Shown one piece after another: positions 21,714 to 33,050 of a stretch of 64,000 nt of DNA. Each line of letters opens with the position of its first letter. Positions within the stretch are counted from its first letter, which is position 1. Made by a program: the position numbers and the translations under genes. The notes below the pieces were generated by a model. That model was not told where the DNA came from, made no database searches, and was given only the letters and a program-made list of their open reading frames with translations. Source of the DNA: Lentinula raphanica. Taxonomy: Eukaryota > Basidiomycota > Agaricomycetes > Agaricales > Omphalotaceae. Where the stretch lies: positions 1,178,001-1,242,000 of the forward strand of contig JANVFP010000004.1 of NCBI GenBank assembly GCA_027919835.1. The letters are read 5' to 3'.

Positions 21714-21839
21714 TTTAATGTCATTTTTTTCTTCTGCTATCCTTCTTTAAATTTTCTAAGTTAAATTTCTTCTTTGAAAAAGCAGAGTGGCCTTTTTTCA
21801 TAGATGATGTTGCTGAACTTTTCCTATCTCAGTTAATTC

Positions 21840-22064
21840 CATCAGCAAAACTGACCTGGTGCCTAGGCTGCCTAGAGATACCCCCCAAAACCTCAGCAGT
21901 TTAAAAACTTTGAATTTGCCTGAAAAAGCCTGAGCTTGCCTGAGCTTGCCTGGAAAAGCCTGGGCAAGCCTGAGTTTGCCTCAGATTTCTTTGGGTGCTT
22001 TGGGAGAGCCTAGGTTTTGGGGGGTATCTCTGGGTTACCTAGGCCAAGGGTACTTTTCCTGATG
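21840..22064. mobile_element. MITE, CATCAGG family, copy C (225 bp)
   Basis: Starts CATCAGCAAAACTGACC and ends CTTTTCCTGATG. Inner arms GAGATACCCCCCAAAACC and GGTTTTGGGGGGTATCTC mirror perfectly. TC on both flanks. The centre repeats GCCTGA/GCTTGCC motifs. Confidence 0.75.
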
Positions 22065-23314
22065 TCAGTTTATCATAATAGTTGTCAAACATGCTATTGT
22101 CAAAATCTCAAAAACTTTGAAAAAAACTATTAGCTCAGTTAAGTGTCATACCATTCTGACTAATATAAAATATGCTGCACTTTATTTGAAGATCTTAAGA
22201 ATGGTGAGATTTTTTTCAACCTCTGATGCTCTACAACTATTCTAAATACAATGTATAGAATATTTTTAATTTTCCACCTAAGGTTCATGAGTCTCATATT
22301 ATTTTCTTTCAGTATGTTCTTCTGAAGTTCTTTATTGTTCATCTCATTTATCTGTAAACATAGTCGGTTATTTTAGATCATATATTTTTGGACTGAATCA
22401 ATGACTATGCCCTTGTCAAGCTCAAAATATCTTAGCTTTTGTGTAGAGCCATGAATATCTTGATGCTGCTCTGCACCTGAAAACTTTATAGCTTTTTTTG
22501 TTTCAAAAAATATATAATACAGGTACATTTATTTATTTTTTCCTTGTCTATTATATTTGCTAATATAAATTTCAACTGTATATTTTCAACTCTTTACAAA
22601 GACCAACAAGTCTGATCAAAGTTGAGACCTTTTTCTGGCAAAGTTTCATTCAGGTGACAAACAAAGCTGAGGCTAGTCCTCAAGAAATATTGCAAAAAGA
22701 ATTTCGACTATATCTTTCTTTTAAACAAGTCTTCTGAGTCATATTCTCCTCTGCTATGAAATATTTTTATTTTGGTAAATTATTTTGCAAACTCATTTAA
22801 ACTTTTTAATTTATCCTTCATTTTTAAAATCTCTTGAGGACAATCAAGTTTCTAATAGCATTGGCGAGTTATTCAACAATAATTTTTCTAGATGTTTTAA
22901 TAATGATTTACCAGATTCTAATTTCAATATGACTTGTATGTTTACTTTCTTTCTCCGATTTTCATTATTTTATTATTTTATTATTTTCAACTTTTCAGTT
23001 TATAACAATAATGAATGATCTCTATTCTAATAGTCAAAGTATGCTTCCTTTTTATAAACTTATCAATAATATTATTTGTTTGCTAACAAGTCACATAGCT
23101 GTTCTTACCAAGCCAAGTGATATAAACTATAGCACACAGCTGTTCAGCTCCTTCTTCTTCCTACCTATATTGTCCCATTTTGATTAATTCGGCAGGGGAT
23201 GTGACCTGTGACAGACCTGCCAAAATTTTATTTTCAGCAGGGCTGGTGGTCATCTGTGACTAAGTTACAGAAAATTTTTGGCAGGTCAAAGCCATTTTTG
23301 GCCTACAGGCAACA
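22065..23314. other. AT-rich region with possible small spliced ORF remnants
   Basis: About 1.2 kb, mostly A/T. Around 22835-22935 an ORF segment SLEDNQVSNSIGELFNN ends at a GTATGT donor, followed by a T-rich intron-like stretch and CAG near 22998. This could be an exon of an AT-rich gene, but no start, stop or homology is visible. The GTGACCTGTGAC motif (23198-23213) recurs at 23577 and 23629. Confidence 0.3.
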
Positions 23315-23538
23315 CATCAGGAAAAATCTTACTAGGCCCAGGTTGCCTGGAGACACCCCCAAAATTCCAGGCAGTTTCAAGTTCTTGAAATGATTTTAAG
23401 TCAACCTTATGTCTTCAGGCTTACCTGAGTTGCTTTGAAAATCTTTGAAAATCTTTGAGAATCTCTGGGAAGCCTGGGAAGCCTAAGCTTTTGGGGGGTG
23501 TCTCTAGGCTCTCTGGGCCCAAGGTATTTTTCCTGATG
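23315..23538. mobile_element. MITE, CATCAGG family, copy D (224 bp)
   Basis: Ends CATCAGGAAAAATCTTACT and GTATTTTTCCTGATG. Inner GGAGACACCCCCAAAAT is mirrored by the TTTTGGGGGGTGTCTCT arm. Very similar to copy B. No clear target duplication (CA on the left, AT on the right). Confidence 0.8.
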
Positions 23539-23723
23539 ATTTTGGTTCAGCATGGGAATTTTTTTTCAGCAGGAGCTGTAGGGACCTGTGACATCTGTGA
23601 CATTTCAGCAAAATTTTGACTGCTGTGACCTGTGACTGCTGAAGTGATTGAAATGGGACAGTATGTCATTTTAGCTTTTCTTTTTCTCTTCTCAATGTTA
23701 TTTGGCCATTACAGAGTCAAGGT

Positions 23724-24304
23724 ATGAAAAATGAAAAAACTATTTCTGCATGCAAAGGAAAGAGCAAAGCAAAAGAGATGATACATCCCTCTAATTGTAA
23801 GTTTGCTAACACTTTGGTTCTAATATTTTCTGATATATATTTAGCATTTTTAACTGAGTTTACTATCAAAGCTCAGAGTTTACCTGCTGCTTTACCCAAT
23901 ATGTATTTTTCTTTATTCAACTTGTTGTTCTTTATCTTAGCTATTGAATTAGAAAAATCTGAAATAGATCTCCCAACACAATTATTTAAGCAACAAAATA
24001 TTATTTCAGCTCAATCAACTTTTCTGACTTGTCATTCCTTATACTGTTTTCTGAATTAAAAAATTCTAATATGGATGCACCAATGGAACTACTTGTGCAA
24101 CAAGATTCTATCCAAGCTCAACTTCTTCCTGTTGCTTCTTCTGATATGTATTTCTTTTTATCTGATTTGTTATTTCTTATCCTGTCTTCAGAATCAGAAA
24201 ATCATGATACAAATTTCTCAGCAGAACTATCTACACAACAAGACTCATTATCTTCAGGTAAATATTTATTCTACTTTTATCTGTTACATCACTTCAACAG
24301 CTGA
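23724..24304 (+). CDS. Possible small gene built of repeated short exons
   Basis: ATG at 23724 opens MKNEKTISACKGKSKAKEMI and reaches a GTAAGT donor at about 23797. Downstream, three related coding blocks alternate with intron-like T-rich stretches bounded by GTATTT and CAG/TAG: around 23945 (ELEKSEIDLPTQLFKQQN), 24062 (NSNMDAPMELLVQQDSIQAQ) and 24190 (SENHDTNFSAELSTQQDS). The repetition of acidic residues, E-L and QQD at similar spacing suggests tandem exon duplication. No known family. Expression and reading frame across introns are inferred, so confidence is low. Confidence 0.3.
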
Positions 24305-24446
24305 TACTGTGAAACTTTTGTAGAAAGACCTGATGAGTTATTCAAGAATATTTGAAAAAAATAATTGTGACAATGCAAAGAGGGCTTTAAAAATTGCTCT
24401 GGGAAGTGAGCATGCCTGTCACCACCTGTCACATCAGGCCTATATT

Positions 24447-24471
24447 TATTTATTTATTTATTTATTTTTGT
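24447..24471. repeat. TTTA microsatellite
   Basis: About six ATTT repeats, followed by a T run. Confidence 0.8.
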
Positions 24472-24895
24472 AGAGTGTTATATTGTTAGGCAGGTAACAA
24501 AGTCACCCTCTTTCAACCGCTGGATATGCAAGGCATTGAGCTGAGCTGTATTTTAGATATTTGAACACCACTTGGAGAAATGCATTACGCATGGGACACC
24601 TCCTTCAGTGTCACAGTGTGGGACCCCATCCTGGCTTTGATCATCCACCGAAGCTGAAAAAATTAGTACTGTAGCTGAGTCAACCCTGAGCCGCTTACAA
24701 ATACCTTACCGCTGAACTTACCCTTGGCCAGAATGTATACCCACTGAAACCCCAGCCTCCCCAGTCCATTCATCAGGGAGGTTGTCTTTGTCTCTGATGA
24801 CCTCTTTTCATGTTCTTTCAACAAGACCTTTCGACAATTTCTGCTTCCAAAATTGCATTGTGATCATTAGGTGGTCTAACTCAAGTCAGGCCCAG
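24472..24895. other. Unassigned sequence left of the palindromic element
   Basis: Higher GC than its surroundings, with no ORF of interest. Translating the minus strand did not reveal the missing C-terminal half of the KDZ transposase cut off at 33050. Confidence 0.4.
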
Positions 24896-25599
24896 CTGAG
24901 GCTGTAAGATCTACGCGAAGTAGCCCGATAAGTCTCGAGCACAGCTTCGCGAAGTACACCGATACTCTCTCGAAGGGTCAAATTTTGGCTCTGGGGGCTA
25001 TTATTTTTTAATAATATATATATATTAATTGTATTTTTCATTAAAAAAAATAGAAAAAAAATATACAGCTTTGCGAAGCGGTGTGGCAAATGTCACAATT
25101 GATGGCATCAGCCAAAATGATGAAATCTGCATCATTGATTTGCCTTTTTGGGAAAAAAAACATTTATATTGAAACCAGGGGTCATGAGAGTGCATATGAG
25201 TGTTTAAAAATAGGAAATATCATATAGGAAGTATATAGGGTATCCCAGGCACATCAAAGTTGCCCAAAAAGGAAATTGGTCTAAAAATAGAACTTGATCT
25301 CATCAGGTAGCAAAAAATCTGAAAAAATCATAAAAAATACTCAAAAAATTCAGGGTCGCTTTGTTGGCCCTGAAAACGCAAAATAAAAAAAAATACACGA
25401 CAAGTGTAAAAATTTTTATCACTCCAAATCATACCAGATCCTCTATACATTGAGTATATATGATGTACATGCTATTTTTAGACCCCTAGTACACTCAGAC
25501 ACTCAGAATGGCTTATATCATTCAATATATTCAGTACACTCAATGCTTATTATACCTAACACACTTAACAATGAAAAAACTCGGAATAGTAGTAATGTA

Positions 25600-25990
25600 T
25601 GTTGGAATATGAGAGTGTCAGTGAACCTCTCCTTGGTGCGTCGGGAGGGGTCTGACCCCAATGGACATTTCACTATCTGATCGCATTCTCTCTTACACTT
25701 ACTCTCAAATATCCGTTTCATATCTTATGTTCTGTTTCATAAATTTTACACCGTAAAACTTACTTAAACCTACGATACACGTTCGAGTACCTCAGTCGTT
25801 CCACTTTCTGTGTGATCGCCTGAGGTACGTTATCCTTACACTTATGATACACTGTCGTTACTCATTATTTATTGGTACAGTATCATCTCGTACTTACTCG
25901 ATTCCGTCAGGTACTGTACTGTTGAATATCAGTCGTTCCACTTTCTGTGTGATCGCCTGAGTATCATCTCGTACTTACTCGATTCCGTCA
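25600..25990 (+). repeat. 5' LTR of copia-2
   Basis: 391 bp, TGTTGGAATATG to GATTCCGTCA. It holds an internal direct repeat (CAGTCGTTCCACTTTCTGTG at about 25793 and 25931). Confidence 0.95.
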
Positions 25991-26010
25991 GGTTATGGGC
26001 CCCGCGCTCG
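25991..26010 (+). other. Copia-2 primer binding site: complement of initiator tRNA-Met 5' half
   Basis: GGTTATGGGCCCCGCGCTCG follows the LTR without a gap. Its complement ends in GGGCCCATAACC, the anticodon stem-loop (CAT) of eukaryotic initiator tRNA-Met, implying priming by a tRNA fragment cut in the anticodon loop. Comparison from memory. Confidence 0.75.
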
Positions 26011-26086
26011 AACACTGAACAAGCGAAAATCCACAGAACTATCGACTCAGACCCTTTAACGAGCTGCTATACATACGTCAAAAGAA

Positions 26087-26536
26087 ATGGCGTCTTCTAT
26101 TCCGAGCAACTACACTACTATACAAATGCTTCCTGATGATCAGAAGTTCAACGGCGAAAATTTTGTCTCGTTCAAGTCCATCATGCTCCCTACTGGTAGA
26201 CTCAAAGGTCTAAATCTCTACTGGGAAGGACGCATCACTAACCCCGCCAATAATCCATCTCCGTACCCGTCGACGACTCCTTCTCCTATCAACGACCCCA
26301 ACCCTAATCCTCTTGAATACGAACTCCGAGAATCTGTTGCTTATTTGACTCTCTGGAACAACATAAAGAACCCCGATGGACTCGGTATTCCTCACGGCTT
26401 GAGCTCTAAGGAGCTATGGGATTACCTCGAGAAAGAGTTCCAGACGGTGACTTCCATCGCGCGACAACGAAAAGAGGACAATCTCCGTGCCTGCAGATAT
26501 ATCGAAGGCACGAAGATCGCAGGTGAAGGGGGCTAA
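26087..26536 (+). pseudogene. Copia-2 Gag N-terminal part, prematurely stopped
   Basis: Starts MASSIPSNYTTIQMLPDDQK and contains the copia Gag pattern (LWNNIKNPDGLGIPHGLSS, KELWDYLEKEFQT). It stops at TAA 26534-26536. Beyond the stop the same frame reads EKMRMLLKR and then needs a one-base shift near 26565 to reach NDCGAKISPTQFNTIFLDSF in the pol frame. Two separate lesions thus disconnect gag from pol. Confidence 0.85.
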
Positions 26537-26573
26537 GCCGAGAAAATGCGTATGCTCCTGAAGAGGCGAACGA

Positions 26574-29500
26574 CTGTGGAGCCAAGATCTCGCCTACTCA
26601 GTTCAACACGATCTTCCTAGACTCCTTCCCCCGTAATCCGACTTGGTTAGTGGTAACCAGTAACCTAATGGGAGAAGTAAGCTTCAATGTCATCGTCACC
26701 CGACTTGAAGAGTACTACCTTCACATGGGCCATTCCCACTCCGGACTACCCGTAAACTCAGGGGACCGAGTATCAGCCCTTCAAGCTGAAGTGAATGAAC
26801 TAAAGGCGGCTCTTGCGGCGAATACTTCCTCCCATCGTGGACCAGCGAACCCCGATCTAGTTTGTGTGAATTCTAACTGCAAAGGAAGAGGACACACGAT
26901 CGAGAATTGCTGGAAATTAGGAGGGGGAAAACAGGGTCAGTACCCAAAATGGTGGAAAGGGAAACGAGACGCACCACTTCTTAACCCGTCAGCGAACAAC
27001 ACTACCACGTCGTCGAATCCAACGGGAAGCATCATGAATGGACCCATATATGCTTTATCCTCTACGGTCTATAAAACCGTTACTAGCCCTTCATTCCCCG
27101 CTGGGCATGCCAGAACTTTTGCAGATTCGGGAGCTACTGCTCATTTTTTCCATGACCAATCTGTGTTTCGAAACTACGTTGAGAGACCTGGAACTGTCGG
27201 GAACTCGTCGAAGAAAGGAGTGAGCTTCGAAATCCTAGGTCAAGGAGACGTTGATGTCAGAGTGGTGTACCAGAACAAAGCTCACACCCTCACCTTCCGA
27301 AACGCACTCCATGCTCCTTCAATTGCCTCGAATCTAATTTCCATCAGTGTCCTTGATAACCTTGGATGGACCGTAACGATTGGAAAAGGCAAAGTTATGT
27401 TTCGAGAACCTGGCGGGAATGACGTGTCCAAAGGGAAGCTTACAGACGGCCTGTACTTGATAGAAGGGTCCTTTATTGGAAGCGCGCCTACGGCACTCAC
27501 AGCGAAATCTTTGATATCTCCTGGCAACAAAGATTTATGGCACCGAAGATTTGGCCATGCTGGGGTTACCCGCATTGTGAAAGCCGTCGGGCTTGTGAAT
27601 GGACTGGAGGTAGAAGAAGGGGAGGTCCATAAGTGTGAGGATTGCACACTAGCCAACCAGAAACGTCGACCGTTTGATGGAGAAGGAGAGAAAGAAGTCG
27701 ACCCACTGGAGCATGTGTACCTTGACATATTCGGTCCCTCTCGCTTCCCTTCCGTGGGCGGAAATCGATACGCAATGGTGGTAGTCGACGGAGCTACTGC
27801 AAAGAAGACCCCCTACTTCACACCTAACCGTACCGCCGAAATCACCTTGGAGAATCTCAACGACTTTAAGACAAAAGCTGAACGCCAGACCGGGTACAAA
27901 TTGAAACGGGTTCGCACCGATAATGCTCCAGAGTTTCGAGGAAAGTTGTGGGCTGAGTGGTTCAAAAAGCACGGTATCATCCACGAATTTACCACCGCAT
28001 ACTCCTCTGCATCCAATGGGGTTGCGGAACGTGCTATAGGAGTTCTGACTGAACACTCGAGAGCCATGATGACTGAATCGAAGCTGGGGGCAAGATGGTG
28101 GTGTGAAGCATTCGATACCGCGGCCTACGTTGGGAATTTTCTCCCGTCCAGTCGTCACCCAAAGGCTATCCCTGAAGAGAAGTGGACAAAGCAGAAACAA
28201 AATGTTGGTCATCTCAGAGTCTGGGGTTGCATTTGCTATGCGAAGATCCAAGTCGAGACTGGGATAGGGAAGTTTGACGACCGGTCGATAAAGTGTCAAC
28301 TCATCGGTTACGAAGCACCAGGGATCTATCGCTGCAAGGTGGTAGGATCAGATGAGGTGCTGAGGTCGAGAGATGTTGTATTCAAGGAAGGAAAAGGGCA
28401 TTGGACGTCTTCGACTGAGGGGGAGACCGAGGAAGGTGAAGACATGGACGTAAGCTTCCTAAACGTTCCAGTCTCAGAGTCCCAAGCCAATGAAATGGAC
28501 CCACCAACCAAATCTCTCAACAATGCCGAAGCGGACCGTCCCGAAGACCGACCCAATAGTATAAGCGAGGTTGGAAATCAAAATCAAAATCAGCAAAACC
28601 TCCCTAAAGCCCCTCGAAAACCTCGTCGTCTTATCTCCCACGAACCAACTAGAAGGTCGACTCGTATCCGGAATCTCTCGAAGGCCATGATGGATTCTCA
28701 GGAGTACCAAGAAGAGGAGGAGAATGCACGAGAAGCTGGAGAGAGCTGGGCCGGTGACTGGGATATCCCGATTCTACCGGAGTTTGATGAAGATGAAGAG
28801 ATTACAGCGTTGATTGCCCAAAACGAACCCCTTGCGCTTGAACCTGACAACAAATGGACACCTGCGAACTACGCCGAAGCAACATCCAGACTCGATTTAT
28901 GGGGACCTGCTCTCGAAAAGGAGATTGGAAGACTTGATAACCGACATGCCTTCACTCCTGTTCCCCGAGAAGAGTGGATGAAGCTTATCGGTACCCGATT
29001 GGTGTTCGACGTGGTAACCAACCAGGAAGGAAAGGTGGTCAAACGAAGAGTTCGACTTGTTGCGCAGGGACATACTCAGAAGAAAGGAGTCCACTACTTC
29101 GATTCCTTCTCTCTCACTGCGCGATATGAATCTGTACGCTTCGTTATCGCCCTCGCTGCCATGTATGGTCTGGAGCTTTGGGCCGGTGATTTTGCTGCCG
29201 CCTACCTCAATGCGAAGCCCCAAACCACTAACTACTTACGGATCCCGGAGGGATACGAGAAGCATTATGGGCTCCGCGATGGGAAGGAAACCGTTCTCAG
29301 ACAGGAAATCAATCTCTATGGTACAAAGGACGCTGGCAACAACTGGTACCGACTTCTCGACGAGACCTATCGAAAACTTGGGCACCACTCTATCTCATCC
29401 GACCCATGTGTACGATACTGTTCAACTGACCAAGGGGAAACCATAACCGCTACCTACACTGACGACGTTTTGGGAGCCTCAACGACAGCCAAAGATGGGG

Positions 29501-30450
29501 AGAAAGTTCAGAAAGAGCTAGGCAAGGAGTTTGAGTTTAGAGAAGATGGGAAACCGGATACGTGTCTGGGGATTGGGCTTGAATACCACGACAACGGGGA
29601 CATCTCCATTCACCAACAGTCACTCATCGGGACCACTCTTGAACGTTTTGAAATGGTCGGCTGCGCTCCTAAATACACTCCACTGTCCCCAGGACTCGAC
29701 CTCAATAACAGCCAGCCTAAACCCATCTCTCCTGAAGACCAACACTTCATGGGTGACAAAGACTACATGGGTTTGCTGGGATGTCTCAATCATATTGCCC
29801 AAGGTACTCGACCAGACATTTCATTCTCCGTGGCTCTACTTCAACGATTCGCGTCTGATCCTCGACCCATTCACTGGAACGCGGCCAAACATATCCTATC
29901 CTATCTTAGCGCAACTAGATCCTACAAACTACGCTACCGACGACTCATCGATTCTGACCCAAAGCCCACTCTCATTGGGTACGCTGACTCATCTCATGCC
30001 GACGTACAAGATGAATTCGGTTTTGCTACACGAAAATCGACTATGGGATACGTTTTTTTGGTCGCAGGCGCCGCTGTATCGTGGAGTTCCAAGAAGCAAT
30101 CTGTTGTCGCTCTCTCAACTACCGAGGCCGAGTATCTGTCCATGGTCCACGCGGGCAAACAAAGTGTCTGGATGGTCAATTTTCTGAAGGGCGTCAACAG
30201 GTTCGACAACACTATCCCCGAAATCCGGGTCGACAACCAGAGTGCTGTCGCTCTTACTCAGACGACAACCCATCATGCCCGTACCAAACACTTCGATGTA
30301 AACTGGGCGTGGATTCGTGACATGGTCCGCGAGGAAGAGCTCTGTTTCCGATACGTTCCCTCATCTCGTAACTTAGCGGATATCTTCACCAAATCCCTAC
30401 CACGATCTTCTGTCACTGAGATAACTCAAGGGATGGGCCTCACTGAGTAG
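26574..30450 (+). pseudogene. Copia-2 Gag C-terminus and Pol (open frame)
   Basis: The frame is continuous from about 26574 to TAG 30448-30450. It contains zinc knuckle CVNSNCKGRGHTIENCW, protease FADSGATAHFF, integrase HRRFGH and the D,D-35-E core (VYLDIFGPS, VRTDNAPEFRG, SNGVAERAIG), reverse transcriptase with YTDDVLG, and RNase H (SWSSKKQSVVALSTTEAEY, VDNQSAVAL). All domains are readable, but the frame lacks its gag start because of the upstream stop and frameshift. It is related to, but clearly distinct from, copia-1. Confidence 0.9.
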
Positions 30451-30464
30451 AGCTTCAGGGGGAG

Positions 30465-30855
30465 TGTTGGAATATGAGAGTGTCGGTGAACCTCTCCTCG
30501 GTGCATCGGGAGGGGTCTGACCCCAATGGACATTTCACTATCCGATCGCATTCTCTCTTACACTTACACTCAAATATCCGTTTCATATCTTATGTTCTGT
30601 TTCATAAATTTTACACCGTAAAACTTACTTAAACCTACGATACACGTTCGAGTACCTCAGTCGTTCCACTTTCTGTGTGATCGCCTGAGGTACGTTATCC
30701 TTACACTTATGATACACTGTCGTTACTCATTATTTATTGGTACAGTATCATCTCGTACTTACTCGATTCCGTCAGGTACTGTACTGTTGAATATCAGTCG
30801 TTCCACTTTCTGTGTGATCGCCTGAGTATCATCTCGTACTTACTCGATTCCGTCA
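30465..30855 (+). repeat. 3' LTR of copia-2
   Basis: 391 bp, preceded by the polypurine tract. It differs from the 5' LTR by a handful of substitutions, mostly transitions. Confidence 0.95.
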
Positions 30856-31263
30856 ATGTATATCATACTCAACACACTCAACAATGAAAAACTTCGAAAC
30901 AGTGTTCATGTGTATTATACTTAACACACTTAATACACTTAACAATGAAAAAACTCGGAATAGTAGTAATGTGTATCATACTCAACATACTCAACAATGA
31001 AAAACCTCGAAACAGTGTTCATGTGTGTTATACTTAACATACTCAACACACTTAACAATAAAAAAACTCGGAACAGTGCTCATGTGTGTTACACTTAACA
31101 CACTTCATCAATCAATATAACATACTTAACAATCAAAAACTCAGAGTAGTGTTATCACACATTATACTTAACACACTTCATCAGTAAGTATAACATACCT
31201 TCAATAGGACATTGTTATACTATAACACAGTTATAACAACGAGTTTTGGGCGCTTATGGGCGC

Positions 31264-31476
31264 TTATTTGGTGTTTTTGAGTCGAAATTCATTAATAGCA
31301 CACTCAATAATTTTTGTGTGGGCTCTATATTGTGTCAGGATGTTGTCTATATCATATTCCTCTAGATATAATTTGGAGAACTCGAAAATATAACCTGTGT
31401 GGCTAGCTATACTATGATCTTTTGTGATATAACAGTGTTTTATGTAAATGCCAATGCATGTGTCCATGTAATGCAA
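31264..31476 (-). CDS. Mirrored small ORF, left copy (70 aa), unknown
   Basis: Encodes a 70-residue protein with YIKHCYITKD, GYIFEFSKLYLEEYDIDNI and INEFRLKNTK. It lies at the inner end of the left palindrome arm and runs divergently from its twin at 31746. Compared with the twin there are two clear substitutions in the shared part, both changing an amino acid (His/Tyr, Lys/Glu). No family recognised. It could be coding or just an open frame preserved by arm identity. Confidence 0.35.
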   Translation of the reverse strand: MHYMDTCIGIYIKHCYITKDHSIASHTGYIFEFSKLYLEEYDIDNILTQYRAHTKIIECAINEFRLKNTK

Positions 31477-31745
31477 GTATACTGATGCTGGTCCATCAGG
31501 AAAGCACTCCTACAGTCTACTAGCAGTGTCTGTACATGATTCAGATAGCTATCATAATGGCTGGACACTGTGATACACATGTACATGTTTCATGTACACT
31601 ATAGATGTCTACACTTACATGTAACAATAGATGTCATATTCAATGACCCCCATTACAGATCTCTTGGCTGTATCACATAGAGTTAGCATAAAATAGGTTG
31701 TAGAATGACTCTTTCCATGCCCCAGCAGCAGTTTGACTTCATAAC

Positions 31746-31949
31746 ATGGGTGTATGCACTGTCATTTACATAAAACACTGTTATATTACAAAAGATTATA
31801 GTATAGCTAGCCACACAGGTTATATTTTCGAGTTCTCCGAATTATATCTAGAGGAATATGATATAGACAACATCCTGACACAATATAGAGCCCACACAAA
31901 AATTATTGAGTGTGCTATTAATGAATTTCGACTCAAAAACACCAAATAA
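31746..31949 (+). CDS. Mirrored small ORF, right copy (67 aa), unknown
   Basis: The same protein as 31264-31476 from YIKHCYITKD to the C-terminus, with a different N-terminus (MGVCTV). It ends where GCGCCCATAAGCGCCC, a direct repeat of GCGCCC motifs, begins. Function unknown. Confidence 0.35.
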   Translation: MGVCTVIYIKHCYITKDYSIASHTGYIFEFSELYLEEYDIDNILTQYRAHTKIIECAINEFRLKNTK

Positions 31950-33050
31950 GCGCCCATAAGCGCCCAAAACTCGTTATTATAACTGTGTTATAGTATAACA
32001 ATGTCCTATTGAAGGTATGTTATACTTACTGATGAAGTGTGTTAAGTATAATGTGTGATAACACTACTCTGAGTTTTTGATTGTTAAGTATGTTATATTG
32101 ATTGATGAAGTGTGTTAAGTGTAACACACATGAGCACTGTTCCGAGTTTTTTTATTGTTAAGTGTGTTGAGTATGTTAAGTATAACACACATGAACACTG
32201 TTTCGAGGTTTTTCATTGTTGAGTATGTTGAGTATGATACACATTACTACTATTCCGAGTTTTTTCATTGTTAAGTGTATTAAGTGTGTTAAGTATAATA
32301 CACATGAACACTGTTTCGAAGTTTTTCATTGTTGAGTGTGTTGAGTATGATATACATTACTACTATTCCGAGTTTTTTCATTGTTAAGTGTGTTAGGTAT
32401 AATAAGCATTGAGTGTGCTGAATATATTGAATGATATAAGCCATTCTGAGTGTCTGAGTGTACTAGGGGTGCTAAAAATAGCATGTACATCATATATACT
32501 CAATGTATAGAGGATCTGGTATGATTTGGAGTGATAAAAATTTTTACACTTGTCGTGTATTTTTTTTTATTTTGCGTTTTCAGGGCCAACAAGGCGACCC
32601 TGAATTTTTTGAGTATTTTTTATGATTTTTTCAGATTTTTTGCTACCTGATGAGATCAAGTTCTATTTTTAGACCAATTTCCTTTTTGGGCAACTTTGAT
32701 GTGCCTGGGATACCCTATATACTTCCTATATGATATTTCCTATTTTTAAACACTCATATGCACTCTCATGACCCCTGGTTTCAATATAAATGTTTTTTTC
32801 CCAAAAAGGCAAATCAATGATGCAGATCTCATCATTTTGGCTGATGCCATCAATTGTGACATTTGCCACACCGCTTCACAAAGCTGTATATTTTTTTTCT
32901 ATTTTTTTTAATGGAAAATACAATTAATATATATATATTATTAAAAAATAATAGCCCCCAGAGCCAAAATTTGACCCTTCGAGAGAGTATCGGTGTACTT
33001 CGCGAAGCTGTGCTCGAGACTTATCGGAGCACTTCGCGTAGATTCTACAG

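Larger units (their letters stand above)
25600..30855 (+). mobile_element. Ty1/copia LTR retrotransposon (copia-2), decayed
   Basis: 391-bp LTRs, 5-bp target duplication ATGTA (25595-25599, 30856-30860), initiator-Met half-tRNA primer site after the 5' LTR, polypurine tract AGGGGGAG before the 3' LTR (about 30457-30464). The two LTRs differ at about five positions in their first 120 bases. It inserted into the tandem-repeat part of the palindromic element's left arm. Gag is broken, so it is not autonomous now. Confidence 0.95.
24896..33050. mobile_element. Large palindromic element with ~1.3-kb inverted arms, split by copia-2
   Basis: The left arm (24896-25599 plus 30856 to about 31475) is the reverse complement of the right arm (about 31739-33050), with few differences where compared. 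The loop is about 263 bp. Outer ends carry GCTGTA then CTACGCGAAGT, CCGATAAGTCTCGAG and the palindrome CTTCGCGAAG. Inside are a conserved AT-rich block and a tandem array of a 55-60-bp unit built on ATACTTAACACACTCAACAA and CTCGGAACAGTG. Each arm's inner end carries a 67-70-codon ORF. A third, single arm occurs at 36846-37885. The shared sharp boundary is the GCTGTA end, so that is taken as the element's terminus. No transposase is inside, so it would be non-autonomous; superfamily unknown. Confidence 0.7.

Noticed and set aside
24472..24895. Missing C-terminal half of the KDZ transposase on the far side of the palindrome
   Set aside because: Minus-strand translation shows no KDZ catalytic motif there.
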